A stretch of 64,000 bases of DNA from Stappia taiwanensis (GTDB taxonomy: Bacteria; Pseudomonadota; Alphaproteobacteria; Rhizobiales; Stappiaceae), in the NCBI RefSeq assembly GCF_014635285.1, contig NZ_BMCR01000003.1, forward strand, positions 186,001 to 250,000, given 5' to 3'. Under the pieces are notes generated by a model. It worked only from the letters and a program-made list of their open reading frames with translations, ran no database searches and had not been told where the DNA came from. The stretch's first letter is position 1, and every line of letters begins with the position of its first letter. Position numbers and translations under genes: made by a program. Positions 7,846 through 17,591 of the stretch are shown here, piece after piece.

Positions 7846-8991
7846 ATGCGGTCAGTGGATGAGGTTCTCGCCGCCGCGGTGGAGCGGCAGGACGTTCCTT
7901 TTGTCGTGGCGATGGCGGGCGACGCCGCCGGCACCACCTATTCGGGCAGCTTCGGCGAGGCGGCGCCGGGCCGCGCGGCGGGCGAGGATACGGTGTTTCG
8001 TATTTTCTCCATGACCAAGGCGATCGGCTCGCTGGCGGCGATGCTGCTGATCGAGCGGGGCAAGCTCGATGCCGAGACCCCGGTGGAGGAGATCCTGCCC
8101 GCGTTCGGACGTCTGCAGGTGATCGACCGATTCGAAGGGGACGAGCCGGTGATGCGGCCGCCGCGCACCCGGGCGACCATCCGCCATCTGGCCACCCACA
8201 CCGCCGGGCTACCCTATGAGTTCTGGAGCGACGACGTGCGGCGCTACATGAAGGCCACCGGCCATCCGACCGCGCTGGCCGGCACGAAAGCGGCGCTGAA
8301 CTACCCGATGGTGCGCGATCCGGGGACCGGCTGGGACTATGGCATCGGCATCGACTGGCTCGGCATGGCGGTCGAGGCGGTCGACGGGCGGCGGATCGAC
8401 GATTTCTGCCGGCAGGAGATCTTCGAGCCGCTGGGGATGAACGACACGGTGTTTGAACTGGATGAGGGGCGGCTGGCGCGGCTGTCCGCCGTCTCCGCCC
8501 GGAACGGGGAGGGTGGCTTCACGCCGGCGAACCTGGTGCCGCCCCCGCACCCGGAAGTCTATGGCATGGGCCATGCGCTCTATTCCACCGCGCCGGATTA
8601 CCTGCGCTTCCTGCGGCTGTTCCTGGGCCGGGGCAGCCTCGATGGACAGCGCCTTTTGCGTGAGGACAGCGTCGACTGGATGCTGGCCGATCACATGGGC
8701 GGTTTGCAGTTCACGCCGATGGTGACGGTGATGCCGATGGTCAGCGCCGATTGCAATCCCTTCCCGGAGGTGCGCAAGACCCACAGCTTCGGCTTCCTGC
8801 GGGTGGAGGAGGATGTGCCGGGCATGCGCTCGGCCGGGACGCAGACTTGGGCCGGCGTCCTGAATTCGCATTACTGGTTCGATCCGGCCAAGGATATGGC
8901 GGCGGTGATCATGACCCAGTCGCTGCCCTTCGTGGAGCCGCGTTTCACGCAAGTCTACGAGGCCTATGAACGGGCACTCTACGCTCGGTAA
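7846..8991 (+). CDS. Beta-lactamase-family serine hydrolase (class C fold)
   Basis: A 381-residue hydrolase of the PF00144 family, which includes class C beta-lactamases, esterases and D-aminopeptidases. The nucleophile motif is S55-M-T-K58 (FSMTK), the second motif begins at Y165 (YGIGIDWLG), and HTAGLPYEF follows the first motif as in esterase-like members. No signal peptide is evident, arguing against a periplasmic beta-lactamase. ATG 7846 is chosen over the in-frame GTG at 7780 because AAGGGAAGTGA precedes it. It lies downstream of coxM on the same strand and before a strong terminator, so it may share the cox transcript. Substrate is unknown. Confidence 0.85.
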   Translation: MRSVDEVLAAAVERQDVPFVVAMAGDAAGTTYSGSFGEAAPGRAAGEDTVFRIFSMTKAIGSLAAMLLIERGKLDAETPVEEILPAFGRLQVIDRFEGDEPVMRPPRTRATIRHLATHTAGLPYEFWSDDVRRYMKATGHPTALAGTKAALNYPMVRDPGTGWDYGIGIDWLGMAVEAVDGRRIDDFCRQEIFEPLGMNDTVFELDEGRLARLSAVSARNGEGGFTPANLVPPPHPEVYGMGHALYSTAPDYLRFLRLFLGRGSLDGQRLLREDSVDWMLADHMGGLQFTPMVTVMPMVSADCNPFPEVRKTHSFGFLRVEEDVPGMRSAGTQTWAGVLNSHYWFDPAKDMAAVIMTQSLPFVEPRFTQVYEAYERALYAR

Positions 8992-9028
8992 AGGGTTACG
9001 CCGCACCGCGGCGCCGATCGAAATGCAA

Positions 9029-9057
9029 ACGGCCCGGGGATGGCCCGGGCCGTTTTT
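9029..9057 (+). terminator. Intrinsic terminator after the cox/serine-hydrolase unit
   Basis: A perfect 10-bp stem, ACGGCCCGGG at 9029-9038 pairing with CCCGGGCCGT at 9044-9053, has a 5-nt loop and is followed by a run of T. It lies 38 bp after the serine hydrolase stop and just before the convergent chemotaxis receptor gene. The T-run favours the plus strand. Confidence 0.85.
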
Positions 9058-9087
9058 GTCTGGTGGGAGCGGTGACGGCGCTGGCGG

Positions 9088-11523
9088 TCAGGCCGCCGCC
9101 ACGCTGGTCAGGAACCCGTCGATGCGCTGGCGCAGCTCCCGGGTCTTGTCGCCGACATCGCCCGATGCGGCGAGCACCATGTCCGCCGAAGCGTTGGTCT
9201 CCGCCACCGCGTTCGACAATTCGCCGACATTGGCGCTGACCGAAGTGGTGCCCTCGGCGGCGTTCTGGACGTTGCGCGAGATTTCGTTGGTCGCCGCGCC
9301 CTGCTGCTCCACCGCTGCGGCGATGGCTGAGGTGTAGCTGTCGACCTCCTGCATGGTGGCGGTGATGGCGCCGATGGCCTCGACCGCCTCCCGGGTCGAG
9401 CCCTGGATGGTGGCGATCTGCGTGCCGATCTCTTCGGTGGCCTTGGAGGTCTGGGTTGCCAGCTCCTTCACCTCCGCGGCGACCACGGCAAAGCCGCGTC
9501 CGGCCTCGCCGGCCCGTGCCGCCTCGATGGTGGCGTTCAGCGCCAGCAGGTTGGTCTGCTCGGCAATCGCCTGGATCAGGGTCACCACCTCGCCGATCTT
9601 GTTGGCCGCCTGGGCAAGCCCTGCCACCGTTTCGTTGGTGGAGCGGGTGCCTTGCGTGGCCTTTTCTACCACTTGGGTGGTCTGGCCGACCTGCCGGGAA
9701 ATCTCGGCGATGGAGGCAGCCAGTTCTTCCGCTGCCGTGGCCACGCTTTCCACGTTCTGGGTCGCGGAGGTGCTGTTGCGGGTGGTTTCCTCCGCCCGCA
9801 TCGAGCTTTCGCTGGCGATCCGCGTCAGATCCTGCGCCGTGGCCTCCATGCCGCCGGCGGTGTCGCCGACCGAGGTGAGAAGCTCCTGCACCTGGGTGCG
9901 GAACTCGGCGATCAGCCCGTCGACGCGCGCCTGACGCGCGCTGTTGGCCGCCTGCTCCTCTTCCTGCGCGGCGCGCATCCGTGCCCGCTCCAGCGCATTG
10001 TCGCGGAACACCTCGACCGTGCGGCTCATGGCGCCGATTTCGTCGCCCCGTTCGGCGTCGGGGATGGTCACATCCGTGTCGCCTTCCGCCAGACGCCCCA
10101 TCACGGCGGTCAGGCGACGGGTCGGCCGGGTGATGGCGAGCGACAGGACGACGGCCACCAGAGCGCCGAAGGCGGTGGCAATCAGCAAGGTGGTGGCGAT
10201 GGTCCACAACATGGTGGTTCCGGCCCTGGCGGCCTGGCTCGCCTGTTGGCCAACCACATCGGCGATCTGCCCGCGCGTGGTCACGGCCAGGGTGCCGAGT
10301 TCGGCGGTCATGCGCTCCAGGGCGGCGACACTGGTCAGCATTTCGCCGAAGGCGGTGTCATAGGCACTGATCTGGGTCTGGATGTCCTTCACCAGGATGG
10401 CAACGGCGGGGAAGCCGCCTGCCAGGGTGGTGAGGTTCTCGGTGATGGCCCGCACTTGCGCAAGTTCGGCGCGCACCTGCGCTTCGGAGGCTTCGCCCAG
10501 CGAGGACAGGAGTTGCAGGGTCGAGGCCTTGACCGTCAGTGCCTGGCGGGCCAGGTCGGCGCTGTTCTTGCTGACCAGATCGACCTTGATCTGAGCCATG
10601 GCGCTGTTGCGCACCTCGGCCTGAACCGCGTCGATGGCGGTATAGGCGGACGTGCGCACCTTGTCGGCCAGTTCGGTGATTTCCGAAATCGTCGTGCGCA
10701 CGGTCTGGCGCACCTGGTAGATGACCGCGAAATCCGCCGAATTGACCAGCTTGTCCAGATTCTCTTCCAGATTGGCGGCCTTGGCCGCAAGCTCGGTGAT
10801 CAGCGCCTTGTCGATGCCCTCCAGGCTGGTATGGGTCAGCACCCGCGCATTGTCGGCAAGGTCCGCCGCTTCCTTGATCGCCTCCTGCAGGGCCTCGGGA
10901 GCCGTGGAGGTGGTGGAGTGCAGGAACAGGTACTGGGTCCTCAGCGCTTCCTCCTGCAGGGAGGAGACGATTCGGCCGATCTGGTCGGCCTTGCGCTGCA
11001 CCGCGGAGGCGTTCATGCTCGCCTGCTTGGCGGCGCGGCCTTCGTCCTGCATCTCGTTGTTGATCGTGGTGGCAAGGGAATCGAGCTTGACGCTCGCTTC
11101 CTGCAGATTGCCAAGAAGCACGGTCTGCGTGGCGATCTCCGCGCCAACGCCGGTCACGGTCTCCTGCAGCCGGACGATCGAGGCGATCGCCTCATCGACC
11201 TGCTTCAGCGAGCCGGCGTCATCGGCCACCGAGGCGCGCAGGTTCTTCAACTCGGTGTCCAACTCGCCAATCAGCCCGTTGGTCTGTTCCAGACGGGTCT
11301 CATCGCGCGAGGTCAGGAACGCCTCGCGGCTGGCGGAGACATCCTGAAGCTTGACCATCACCCTGGAGGCGATCTCCGAAGTCTTCATCTGGTCGGTCAA
11401 TCCGCCAATGGCAACGATGCCGACGCCGCCGACGACGGCGGTCAATAAAAGGACAATTGCAAAGCCGCCGCCGATTTTGGCGGCGAAGCCCAAATTCCCC
11501 ACAACCCCAAGCAAACGCGACAT
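9088..11523 (-). CDS. Methyl-accepting chemotaxis protein, large helical periplasmic domain
   Basis: An 811-residue receptor. A first membrane helix lies at about residues 15-42, a mostly helical periplasmic sensor of about 390 residues follows, and a second helix around 435-460 ([20 protein letters not shown]) leads into a HAMP domain. The cytoplasmic signalling hairpin includes the highly conserved tip [20 protein letters not shown]. The ligand is unknown, and the long helical sensor resembles bimodular four-helix sensors. No C-terminal CheR-docking pentapeptide is seen. AGGAGGG lies 5 nt before the ATG at 11523. No che genes are nearby, so it must feed a chemotaxis system encoded elsewhere. 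Confidence 0.92.
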   Translation of the reverse strand: MSRLLGVVGNLGFAAKIGGGFAIVLLLTAVVGGVGIVAIGGLTDQMKTSEIASRVMVKLQDVSASREAFLTSRDETRLEQTNGLIGELDTELKNLRASVADDAGSLKQVDEAIASIVRLQETVTGVGAEIATQTVLLGNLQEASVKLDSLATTINNEMQDEGRAAKQASMNASAVQRKADQIGRIVSSLQEEALRTQYLFLHSTTSTAPEALQEAIKEAADLADNARVLTHTSLEGIDKALITELAAKAANLEENLDKLVNSADFAVIYQVRQTVRTTISEITELADKVRTSAYTAIDAVQAEVRNSAMAQIKVDLVSKNSADLARQALTVKASTLQLLSSLGEASEAQVRAELAQVRAITENLTTLAGGFPAVAILVKDIQTQISAYDTAFGEMLTSVAALERMTAELGTLAVTTRGQIADVVGQQASQAARAGTTMLWTIATTLLIATAFGALVAVVLSLAITRPTRRLTAVMGRLAEGDTDVTIPDAERGDEIGAMSRTVEVFRDNALERARMRAAQEEEQAANSARQARVDGLIAEFRTQVQELLTSVGDTAGGMEATAQDLTRIASESSMRAEETTRNSTSATQNVESVATAAEELAASIAEISRQVGQTTQVVEKATQGTRSTNETVAGLAQAANKIGEVVTLIQAIAEQTNLLALNATIEAARAGEAGRGFAVVAAEVKELATQTSKATEEIGTQIATIQGSTREAVEAIGAITATMQEVDSYTSAIAAAVEQQGAATNEISRNVQNAAEGTTSVSANVGELSNAVAETNASADMVLAASGDVGDKTRELRQRIDGFLTSVAAA

Positions 11524-11666
11524 ACGTCCCTCCTGAAAGCAATCCGTGGTCGGAGACTAGGAGACGGTGTGTGAAGTTTGGGTAAAGCTGCGGGCATCGT
11601 CAGAATTGACAATTATTGGTGGTATTGACCGGCCTCGCCCCTGTCCGCCGCTTGTTTGACGAGGAG

Positions 11667-11694
11667 AAAGGGAACGAGCCGTCTGCCCGTTCCC
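11667..11694 (-). terminator. Possible terminator of the second chemotaxis receptor gene
   Basis: GGGAACG at 11670-11676 pairs with CGTTCCC at 11688-11694. Read on the minus strand it lies about 25 bp after the receptor stop at 11719 and ends in TTTC. The U-tract is short, so termination may be weak. Confidence 0.4.
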
Positions 11695-11718
11695 CTTGCC
11701 TGTTTGTGAGTCTGGATC

Positions 11719-13434
11719 CTAGGCTGCGGCGACCTGCTCCAGAAAACGGTCGATTTCCTGGCGAAGGGCATCGGACTGCTCCGACATGGCGGTGGAGGCG
11801 GACAGCACCGAGCCCGCCGCCGTGTTGGTCTGGCCGACCGTGTCGGCGAGGTTGGTCATGTTGCGCATGACCAGGCTGGTGCCCTCGGCAGCCTGCAGCA
11901 CATTGCGGGAAATCTCGCCGGTGGCTCCGCCCTGCTGTTCCACTGCGCAGGAAATCGAGGCGGTGTAGCCATTGACCTCCTCGATGATCCTGGCGATGCC
12001 GCCAATGGCCGAGACCGCCTCGTTGGTGGCGCCCTGGATCGCCGAGATCTGCGCGCCGATCTCTTCCGTCGCCTTGGAGGTCTGGTTGGCCAGTTCCTTG
12101 ACTTCCGCGGCGACGACGGCAAAGCCCCGCCCGGCCTCGCCGGCCCGCGCCGCCTCAATGGTGGCGTTCAACGCCAGGAGGTTGGTCTGTTCGGCAATCG
12201 CCTGAATCAGGCTGATCACCTCGCCGATCTTGTTGGCCGCATCGGACAGCCCGGCGACCTTCTCGTTGGTTGCATGGGTGTCCTTTGTGGCTTTGCCGAC
12301 CACCTCGGTGGTCTGTGTCACCTGCCGGGCGATTTCGGCGATCGAGCTGGACAGCTCCTCCGCCGCGCTGGCGACGGTTTCCACCTGGCCCGACGTGTTT
12401 TCGCTGGCGCCATAGGTCTCCCGCGCCTTGTCCGAGCTGTCGCGGGCAAGATCGGTCAACTCGCTGGAGGCCTGGGCCAGGCTTTCGGCGGTGGCCGCGC
12501 TCATCTGGTTGACCTCGGCAACGCGGGCGCGGAAGGCGGCGATCAACCGGTCGATTTCCGCCTGGCGGGCCAGCTGATGTGCATCGGCCTCGTCCCGGTT
12601 GGCGGCAAGGTTGCGCCGCTCCAGCGCACGCTGCTTGAGGATCTCCACAGCGTCGGCCAACTGGCCGATTTCATCGCGGCGGTCGGCGTAGGGCACGTTC
12701 ACGTCAAGATCATCCTCGGCGATCCGGTGGGCGGTCGCCGCGATCTGCGGGATCGGCCGCAGCAGCCGGCGGGCCAGCACGCCCATGACCGCCGTTGCGA
12801 TGACGAGGATCGGCACGAAGGCGAGAAGCAGGTTCTGAGTGACGGAGCCAAGAAGAGCGGTGATCACCGACTTGCGCACGCCGGCGTAGAGAATGCCACT
12901 GACCTCGCCGGAGGGCGAGAAGATCGGCTGGTAGATCGTATAATAGGGCGTGCCAAGGATCACCGCTTCGCCGCGAAAGGTCTTGCCATCGGTCAGCACC
13001 GGGTAGACGGCGCCGTTTTGGCCAAGCCGGGTTCCCACCGCGCGGCTGCCATCGGGTTTGACGATGTTGGTGGTCTTGCGCCAGAAATCGCGCGTGTCCG
13101 GGTCCCACTTGAAAACGGTGACGGTCTCCCCGGTCATCCGGCCGATTTCATCGATCATCGCATGATCTTCGACCGTGTCGGGCAAGGTGTCCATGACGAT
13201 GCGCGCGACATTTCCGTCCTCGCCCCAGCTCACCGAGGTTCCCGGCATGTCGCGGGCGACGATGCTGGCGGCGATCCTCAGGCTGGTATCCTGCCGGGTG
13301 ACCGCATCGGTCTGGATCTGCCCGGACAGGACGATGAAGATCACCACGCCGACGGCGGCGAGCGAAAGGGCGATCATCAAGGCGGTGGTGGCGGAGACAA
13401 TTGAAACAAGATTGAAACGTGAAAGAATACGCAT
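11719..13434 (-). CDS. Methyl-accepting chemotaxis protein with periplasmic Cache-type sensor
   Basis: A 571-residue receptor. Membrane helix 1 is at residues 7-35, followed by a periplasmic domain of about 150 residues with Cache features ([20 protein letters not shown] near its end), helix 2 ([20 protein letters not shown]), HAMP, and the signalling hairpin with the [20 protein letters not shown] tip. Cache sensors usually bind small metabolites such as organic acids or amino acids. ATG 13434 is preferred over ATG 13470: the latter abuts AGGAGG with no spacing, while AGGAGGGG lies about 12 nt before 13434. It is tandem with the other receptor gene. No docking pentapeptide is seen. Confidence 0.9.
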   Translation of the reverse strand: MRILSRFNLVSIVSATTALMIALSLAAVGVVIFIVLSGQIQTDAVTRQDTSLRIAASIVARDMPGTSVSWGEDGNVARIVMDTLPDTVEDHAMIDEIGRMTGETVTVFKWDPDTRDFWRKTTNIVKPDGSRAVGTRLGQNGAVYPVLTDGKTFRGEAVILGTPYYTIYQPIFSPSGEVSGILYAGVRKSVITALLGSVTQNLLLAFVPILVIATAVMGVLARRLLRPIPQIAATAHRIAEDDLDVNVPYADRRDEIGQLADAVEILKQRALERRNLAANRDEADAHQLARQAEIDRLIAAFRARVAEVNQMSAATAESLAQASSELTDLARDSSDKARETYGASENTSGQVETVASAAEELSSSIAEIARQVTQTTEVVGKATKDTHATNEKVAGLSDAANKIGEVISLIQAIAEQTNLLALNATIEAARAGEAGRGFAVVAAEVKELANQTSKATEEIGAQISAIQGATNEAVSAIGGIARIIEEVNGYTASISCAVEQQGGATGEISRNVLQAAEGTSLVMRNMTNLADTVGQTNTAAGSVLSASTAMSEQSDALRQEIDRFLEQVAAA

Positions 13435-13601
13435 AGGCCCAAAACCCCTCCTGGGTAATCGTGGCGCCATCCTCCTGGGCGCCGTTGCGGAAGGAGTATT
13501 TGGGGTATTTGTAAACTCCCGGTTATCGTTGCGGAATTGCCTTTTTGAGAGGTGGCTTCCGCACTTGATCTTGTAGGGAAATAGCTATTCGGGGCAGGTG
13601 G

Positions 13602-14351
13602 TTACACATGCTGTCCGCCATTGACGTGAACTTCTGCTCCGGTGACATAGGAGGAGGGGGCGTTGCACAGGAAGAAGATGGTTTCGGCAACTTCCAGCGG
13701 TGTTCCCAGCCGGCGCAACGGAATGTCGCCGATCATTTCCTCGGTGCCGGGCGACAGGATCGAGGTATCGATTTCGCCCGGTGAGATGGCATTGACGCGG
13801 ATGCCGTGCTGGCCGAAATCGGCGGCCATTTCCCGGGTGAGGCTGGCGAGCGCCGCCTTCGAGGTCGCATAGGCGGTGCCGGCGAAGGGGTGGACGCGGA
13901 TGCCGGCGATCGAGGTGACGTTCACCACCGCGCCGCGCGCCCGGGCCAATTCGTCGAACAGCCCCCGCGCCAGCAGGATCGGGGCGAAGAAGTTGACCTG
14001 AAACACGGTGCGCCACAGGTGCATCGGTGTTGTCAGAGAGTTGAGCCGGTCTCCGTTCTCGTTCTTGGGGCTGATGCCGGCATTGTTGACCAGCGCATGC
14101 AGACGCGAGCCGCCATCCTCCAACCGCTTGCGAATCTCGGCGACGGCGACCCCGAGGTTCTCCGGATCGGACAGGTCCACCTGGATGTGATCCTCCGGGC
14201 CGGAGGGCCAGGGACACTTGTCGGAGAACGGTTGGCGCGAACAGGTGATCACCCGCCAGCCATCGGCGGAAAACCGCTTCACCGTCGCATGGCCGATCCC
14301 CCGGCTGGCTCCGGTCAGGACAAGGGTCTTTCGTTCACCGTCGGGTGTCAT
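13602..14351 (-). CDS. Classical SDR-family oxidoreductase
   Basis: A 249-residue short-chain dehydrogenase/reductase. Cofactor motif TGASRGIGHA lies near residue 13, NNAG is at the usual place, the catalytic Tyr-Lys is in YATSKAALASL, and the C-terminus ends in SSYVTGAEVHVNGGQHV, all typical of FabG-like proteins. ATG 14351 is preferred over an upstream in-frame start at 14405 because it places the Rossmann motif at the family-typical distance and AAAGG lies about 10 nt before it. It is divergent from bfd-bfr and upstream of a chemotaxis receptor on the same strand, with a 167-bp gap. Substrate is unknown. Confidence 0.85.
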   Translation of the reverse strand: MTPDGERKTLVLTGASRGIGHATVKRFSADGWRVITCSRQPFSDKCPWPSGPEDHIQVDLSDPENLGVAVAEIRKRLEDGGSRLHALVNNAGISPKNENGDRLNSLTTPMHLWRTVFQVNFFAPILLARGLFDELARARGAVVNVTSIAGIRVHPFAGTAYATSKAALASLTREMAADFGQHGIRVNAISPGEIDTSILSPGTEEMIGDIPLRRLGTPLEVAETIFFLCNAPSSYVTGAEVHVNGGQHV

Positions 14352-14481
14352 GCGTGGAGGGCCTTTCACTAAGGGTAAGGGGGCAAACGAATTGCATCTC
14401 GTCACCGGCTTCCATATGTAGGCGGGGACAGTTCAGTTGACGAGGGAAATCCGCCTCGTCGCGTCGAAGCCGGATAAGCGC

Positions 14482-14715
14482 GTGATTGTATGCTCCTGCA
14501 ATGTGCTGACGGATAAGGAATTGCGCCGCGCCGCGCGCGAGCTGCAGTCCGGTCCCGATGGCGTGATCGTCACGCCGGGCGCGGTGTTTCGCGCGCTGGG
14601 CAAGCGGCCGCGCTGCGGCGGTTGCTTCAAGGCCATCATCCCGATCATTCATGAAGAATCACAAGGTGGCCGGGAGCGGTCACCGGAACAGCCGGAGGCG
14701 GAACATGAAGGGTGA
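14482..14715 (+). CDS. bfd: Bacterioferritin-associated ferredoxin
   Basis: A small [2Fe-2S] protein of the BFD family, which reduces the haem of bacterioferritin so that stored iron can be released. The family pattern Cys-x-Cys (VCSCN) followed by Cys-x2-Cys (RCGGC) is intact. GTG 14482 gives 77 residues beginning MIVCSCN, the family-typical N-terminus; an in-frame TTG at 14437 would add 15 residues with no better ribosome site. Its 3' end overlaps the start of bacterioferritin by 11 bp. The C-terminal tail ([16 protein letters not shown]) is longer than usual, perhaps because of the overlap. Confidence 0.88.
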   Translation: MIVCSCNVLTDKELRRAARELQSGPDGVIVTPGAVFRALGKRPRCGGCFKAIIPIIHEESQGGRERSPEQPEAEHEG

Positions 14716-15190
14716 CAGCAAGGTCATCGACTATCTCAACAAGGCGCTGCGCCACGAACTGACGGCGGTCAACCAGTACTGGCTGCACTACCGGCTGCTG
14801 GATGACTGGGGCTATACCAAGCTGGCCAAGAAGGAGCGCGAGGAATCCATCGAGGAGATGGAGCACGCCGACAAGCTGATCGAGCGGATCCTGTTCCTGG
14901 AGGGCTTCCCCAACATGCAGAGCCTCGATCCCTTGCGGATCGGCCAGTCGCTGAAGGAGGTCGTCGAGGCCGATCTGGCCGGCGAATACTCTGCCCGCGC
15001 GCTTTACAAGGAGGCCCGTGAGGTCTGCAACACCGCCGGCGACTATGTGTCCCTGCGCCTGTTCGAAGAGCTGATGGCCGACGAGGAAGGGCATATCGAC
15101 TATCTGGAGACGCAGCTTGAGCTGATCGAGCAGATCGGCGTCGAGCGTTACGGTCAGTTGCAGGCCGGCGCCGCCAACGAAGCCGAGTAA
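14705..15190 (+). CDS. bfr: Bacterioferritin (haem-containing iron-storage protein)
   Basis: A 161-residue subunit of the 24-mer iron store. All ferroxidase-centre ligands sit at the canonical positions, E18, E51, H54, E94, E127 and H130, and the haem ligand M52 is present. ATG 14705 ([15 protein letters not shown]) is chosen over an upstream in-frame ATG at 14651 because CGGAGGCGG precedes it and the length matches the family. It overlaps bfd by 11 bp, so the store and its reductase partner are translationally coupled. No clear Irr or Fur box was recognised upstream of the pair. Confidence 0.95.
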   Translation: MKGDSKVIDYLNKALRHELTAVNQYWLHYRLLDDWGYTKLAKKEREESIEEMEHADKLIERILFLEGFPNMQSLDPLRIGQSLKEVVEADLAGEYSARALYKEAREVCNTAGDYVSLRLFEELMADEEGHIDYLETQLELIEQIGVERYGQLQAGAANEAE

Positions 15191-15197
15191 TCGGCCA

Positions 15198-15881
15198 CTA
15201 TGCGCCGGGGGACAGGTCGATGATCGGCCCCCCGGCCGCTGCCGCGTCGTCCCGATCATGGGTCACCAGCAGCACCGGCAGCCCGCGCCTGCGCGCCTTG
15301 CCGAACACCAGATCGCGCATCTGCGCCTTCAGCCCCGTGTCGAGCTTGGAAAACGGCTCGTCCAACAGCAGCGCCCGGGGCTCCGACACCAAGACCCGCA
15401 TCAACGCGATCCGCGCCTTTTGCCCGCCCGACAGGGTCGCCGGGTCGCGGGCGTCGTAGCCGCCGAGCTCCACCTCGCTCAAGGCCTGGTGCACCGCATC
15501 GCGCCGGGCGCTGCGGCCCCGGATCGCCTCCGGCAAGGCGAAGGCGAGATTGTCGCCAACGCTTAAGTGCGGAAACAGCAGCGGGTCCTGAAACAGCAAG
15601 CCCACATGGCGCCGGTGCGCGGGCAGGTCCGTGACATCTCGCCCGCCGACGAGAACACGCCCTTGCGCGCTGAAGGCCGGGTCGAGGAAGCCGGCGGCAT
15701 AGGCCAGGAGTGTCGACTTGCCGATGCCGGATGGACCCATCAGCGTCAGCACCTCCCCCGGCGCGACCCGGGCATCAAGCGCGATCAGCGGCACGCCCTG
15801 TCGCGCGATCCGCACCCCATCGAACACCAGTCCTGCCGGCGGCGGCGTCTCGGGGGCGGGGGTGGGTTTGGCGTCCCTCAT
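15198..15881 (-). CDS. ynjD: YnjD-type ABC transporter ATP-binding protein
   Basis: A 227-residue ABC ATPase. Walker A is GPSGIGKST, the Q-loop region is LLFQDPLLFPHL, the signature is LSGGQKARIALMR, Walker B is ALLLDEPFSKLD, and the switch His is in VTHDRDD. The sequence and context match the COG4136 YnjD component. ATG 15881 overlaps the permease stop by 4 bp (ATGA). The open frame continues far upstream without a stop, but that extension runs antiparallel in sense through the permease coding region in another frame and is not a fusion. It is convergent with bfr, only 7 bp apart. Confidence 0.88.
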   Translation of the reverse strand: MRDAKPTPAPETPPPAGLVFDGVRIARQGVPLIALDARVAPGEVLTLMGPSGIGKSTLLAYAAGFLDPAFSAQGRVLVGGRDVTDLPAHRRHVGLLFQDPLLFPHLSVGDNLAFALPEAIRGRSARRDAVHQALSEVELGGYDARDPATLSGGQKARIALMRVLVSEPRALLLDEPFSKLDTGLKAQMRDLVFGKARRRGLPVLLVTHDRDDAAAAGGPIIDLSPGA

Positions 15882-17560
15882 GCGGAGGCCCGCAAGGCCT
15901 GGCGCCGGCGGAAGGCGACCGCCGGTGCGAGGGCCGCAAGGGAAAAGGCGAGGAAGGGCAGGATCATCTGGGTCATGGCGTAAAGTGCGATCAGGCGGCG
16001 GTTGCCGCCGGCCGAAAGCGCGACGGCCTCGGTGGTGATGGTGGCATGGCGCCCGCCGCCGATCAAAAGCGTCGGCAGATACTGGGCCACCGAGACCGCA
16101 AGGCCGAGGGCGGCGGCGGTGGCCGCGGCGCGCAAGGCCAGCGGAAGGCGGATCCGCCAGAAGATGCGGTTTGGCGAGGCCCCCAGCGCGCTGGCCACAT
16201 GGCCGTAACGCGGGTCGATTGCCCGCCACGGATCGGACAGGGCGAGAAACACGTAAGGCAGTACGAACACCAGATGGGCGAGGCCGACCGCCAGCAGGGT
16301 ATCGGCGATCCCGAGGGTCAAGAGCAGGATCTGAAAGCCGAACAGGAAGGCGATCTGCGGCACGATCAGCGGCACATAGAGCAAGGGCAGGGTCCGGTGA
16401 CGCAGGGCGATCCCTTTTCGGGTCTCGCCTTCCAGACAGGCCAGTGCCAGCACCAGCGCTGTCAGCGTCACCGGCACGGCGATGACAAGGGTGACCGTGC
16501 TCGCCGCACCGAGGTGGCCAAGATGGGCCTGCCAGCTCGTCAGCGTCAGCGTGTCGGGCAAGGCGCCAGGGAAGCGCCATCGTCCGGCGAAGGACCAAAG
16601 GGCGATGGCGAGAAGCCCCGCAAGCAGCGCGGCGGTCAACCCGCCCATCGCCAGCGCCGCGCCGGCGGCAAAGGGGCGCTCGCCGGCCTGCCGCCGTCCG
16701 GCCCGTAGCCGCGCGCGGCCGATCCGCGCCACCAGCCGCTCGCCGGCGACCCACAGGCCGATGGCAAGGGCGCTGACGCTCAGTTGCAAGAGGGCCCCGG
16801 CGGAGGCGGTGAAGCGCATGGCAAGATCCGGATCGCGCATCCAGCCGACGAGGCGCACGGCCAGCGGCGCCGGCGTGGTCGGGCCGAGGATGATGGCGAC
16901 ATCGACGACGGAGGTGGCATAGGCGATCACGGCGAAGACCGGCAGGCGGATTTGCGGATAGAGCCGGGGCAGCACCGCGCTCAGCCAGCCGGCGACGCGG
17001 GCATAGCCAAGACCGGTCGCCACGTTGCGGGCACGCAAGGAATCGGTTTGCGGCAGGGCAGCGAGCACCATCAGCAGCAGAAACGGCACCTCCTTGGCCA
17101 TCAGCCCCAGGGTCATCGACAGGCCGTAAGGATCGCCGATGATGAGAAGGTCCGGCGGCCGGGTCGCGCCGGTGGCCCAAGGGGACAGGAGCCGCATTGC
17201 CCAGCCGGACGGGGCGATCAGGAAGGCAAGTCCGAAGGCCGCCGCCGCATGTGGCACGGCGAGGAGCGGCGACAACAGCGCGCGCATGACCCGGAAGAGC
17301 CGTCCGCCCTCGAAGGCGGCGGTGAACAGGATGACGATGATGAAGGCGCCAAGGCTGGCGGCAAGCCCGGTGCCGAGGCTGAGGGCCAGCGAGGTGGCTA
17401 GCCCGGGCCGGGACAGAAGATCGCGAAACGGGGCAAGGCTCAGGCTGTCGCCGCCGAGCGTTGGCATATAGCCGAAGGCGGGCAGCACCGTTCCGGCCAA
17501 TCCGGCGATCACCGGCCCCAGCATCAGGGCGAGCGTTCCAAGCGGTGCCAGCTTCAGCAT
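15878..17560 (-). CDS. ynjC: YnjC-type ABC permease, two fused membrane domains
   Basis: A 560-residue inner-membrane protein with roughly twelve hydrophobic helices arranged as two tandem binding-protein-dependent permease domains (about 1-270 and 290-560), as in the YnjC family and the iron/thiamine-type fused permeases. The EAA-like cytoplasmic loops include ARNVATGLGYAR in the first half and ASALGASPNRIFWRIRLP in the second. It lies between the ATPase, which it overlaps by 4 bp, and the binding protein, 31 bp upstream. The transported solute of this family is not established. Confidence 0.87.
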   Translation of the reverse strand: MLKLAPLGTLALMLGPVIAGLAGTVLPAFGYMPTLGGDSLSLAPFRDLLSRPGLATSLALSLGTGLAASLGAFIIVILFTAAFEGGRLFRVMRALLSPLLAVPHAAAAFGLAFLIAPSGWAMRLLSPWATGATRPPDLLIIGDPYGLSMTLGLMAKEVPFLLLMVLAALPQTDSLRARNVATGLGYARVAGWLSAVLPRLYPQIRLPVFAVIAYATSVVDVAIILGPTTPAPLAVRLVGWMRDPDLAMRFTASAGALLQLSVSALAIGLWVAGERLVARIGRARLRAGRRQAGERPFAAGAALAMGGLTAALLAGLLAIALWSFAGRWRFPGALPDTLTLTSWQAHLGHLGAASTVTLVIAVPVTLTALVLALACLEGETRKGIALRHRTLPLLYVPLIVPQIAFLFGFQILLLTLGIADTLLAVGLAHLVFVLPYVFLALSDPWRAIDPRYGHVASALGASPNRIFWRIRLPLALRAAATAAALGLAVSVAQYLPTLLIGGGRHATITTEAVALSAGGNRRLIALYAMTQMILPFLAFSLAALAPAVAFRRRQALRASA

Positions 17561-17591
17561 GACGCGAGCTCCCGGCCGGGGCGGATGGCGC

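Noticed and set aside
7846..8991. Antibiotic-resistance class C beta-lactamase
   Set aside because: The family fold fits, but there is no signal peptide, the second motif is YGI rather than the AmpC-type YAN, and the context is metabolic.
9652..11448. 598-residue plus-strand open frame opposite the chemotaxis receptor
   Set aside because: Gly/His/Arg-rich composition and full overlap with a clear receptor gene mark it as a shadow.
15198..17180. 660-residue frame read as a large fused ABC ATPase
   Set aside because: Only the last 227 residues resemble a protein family. The upstream part is an alternate frame through the permease gene, and ATG 15881 with its 4-bp overlap is the natural start.
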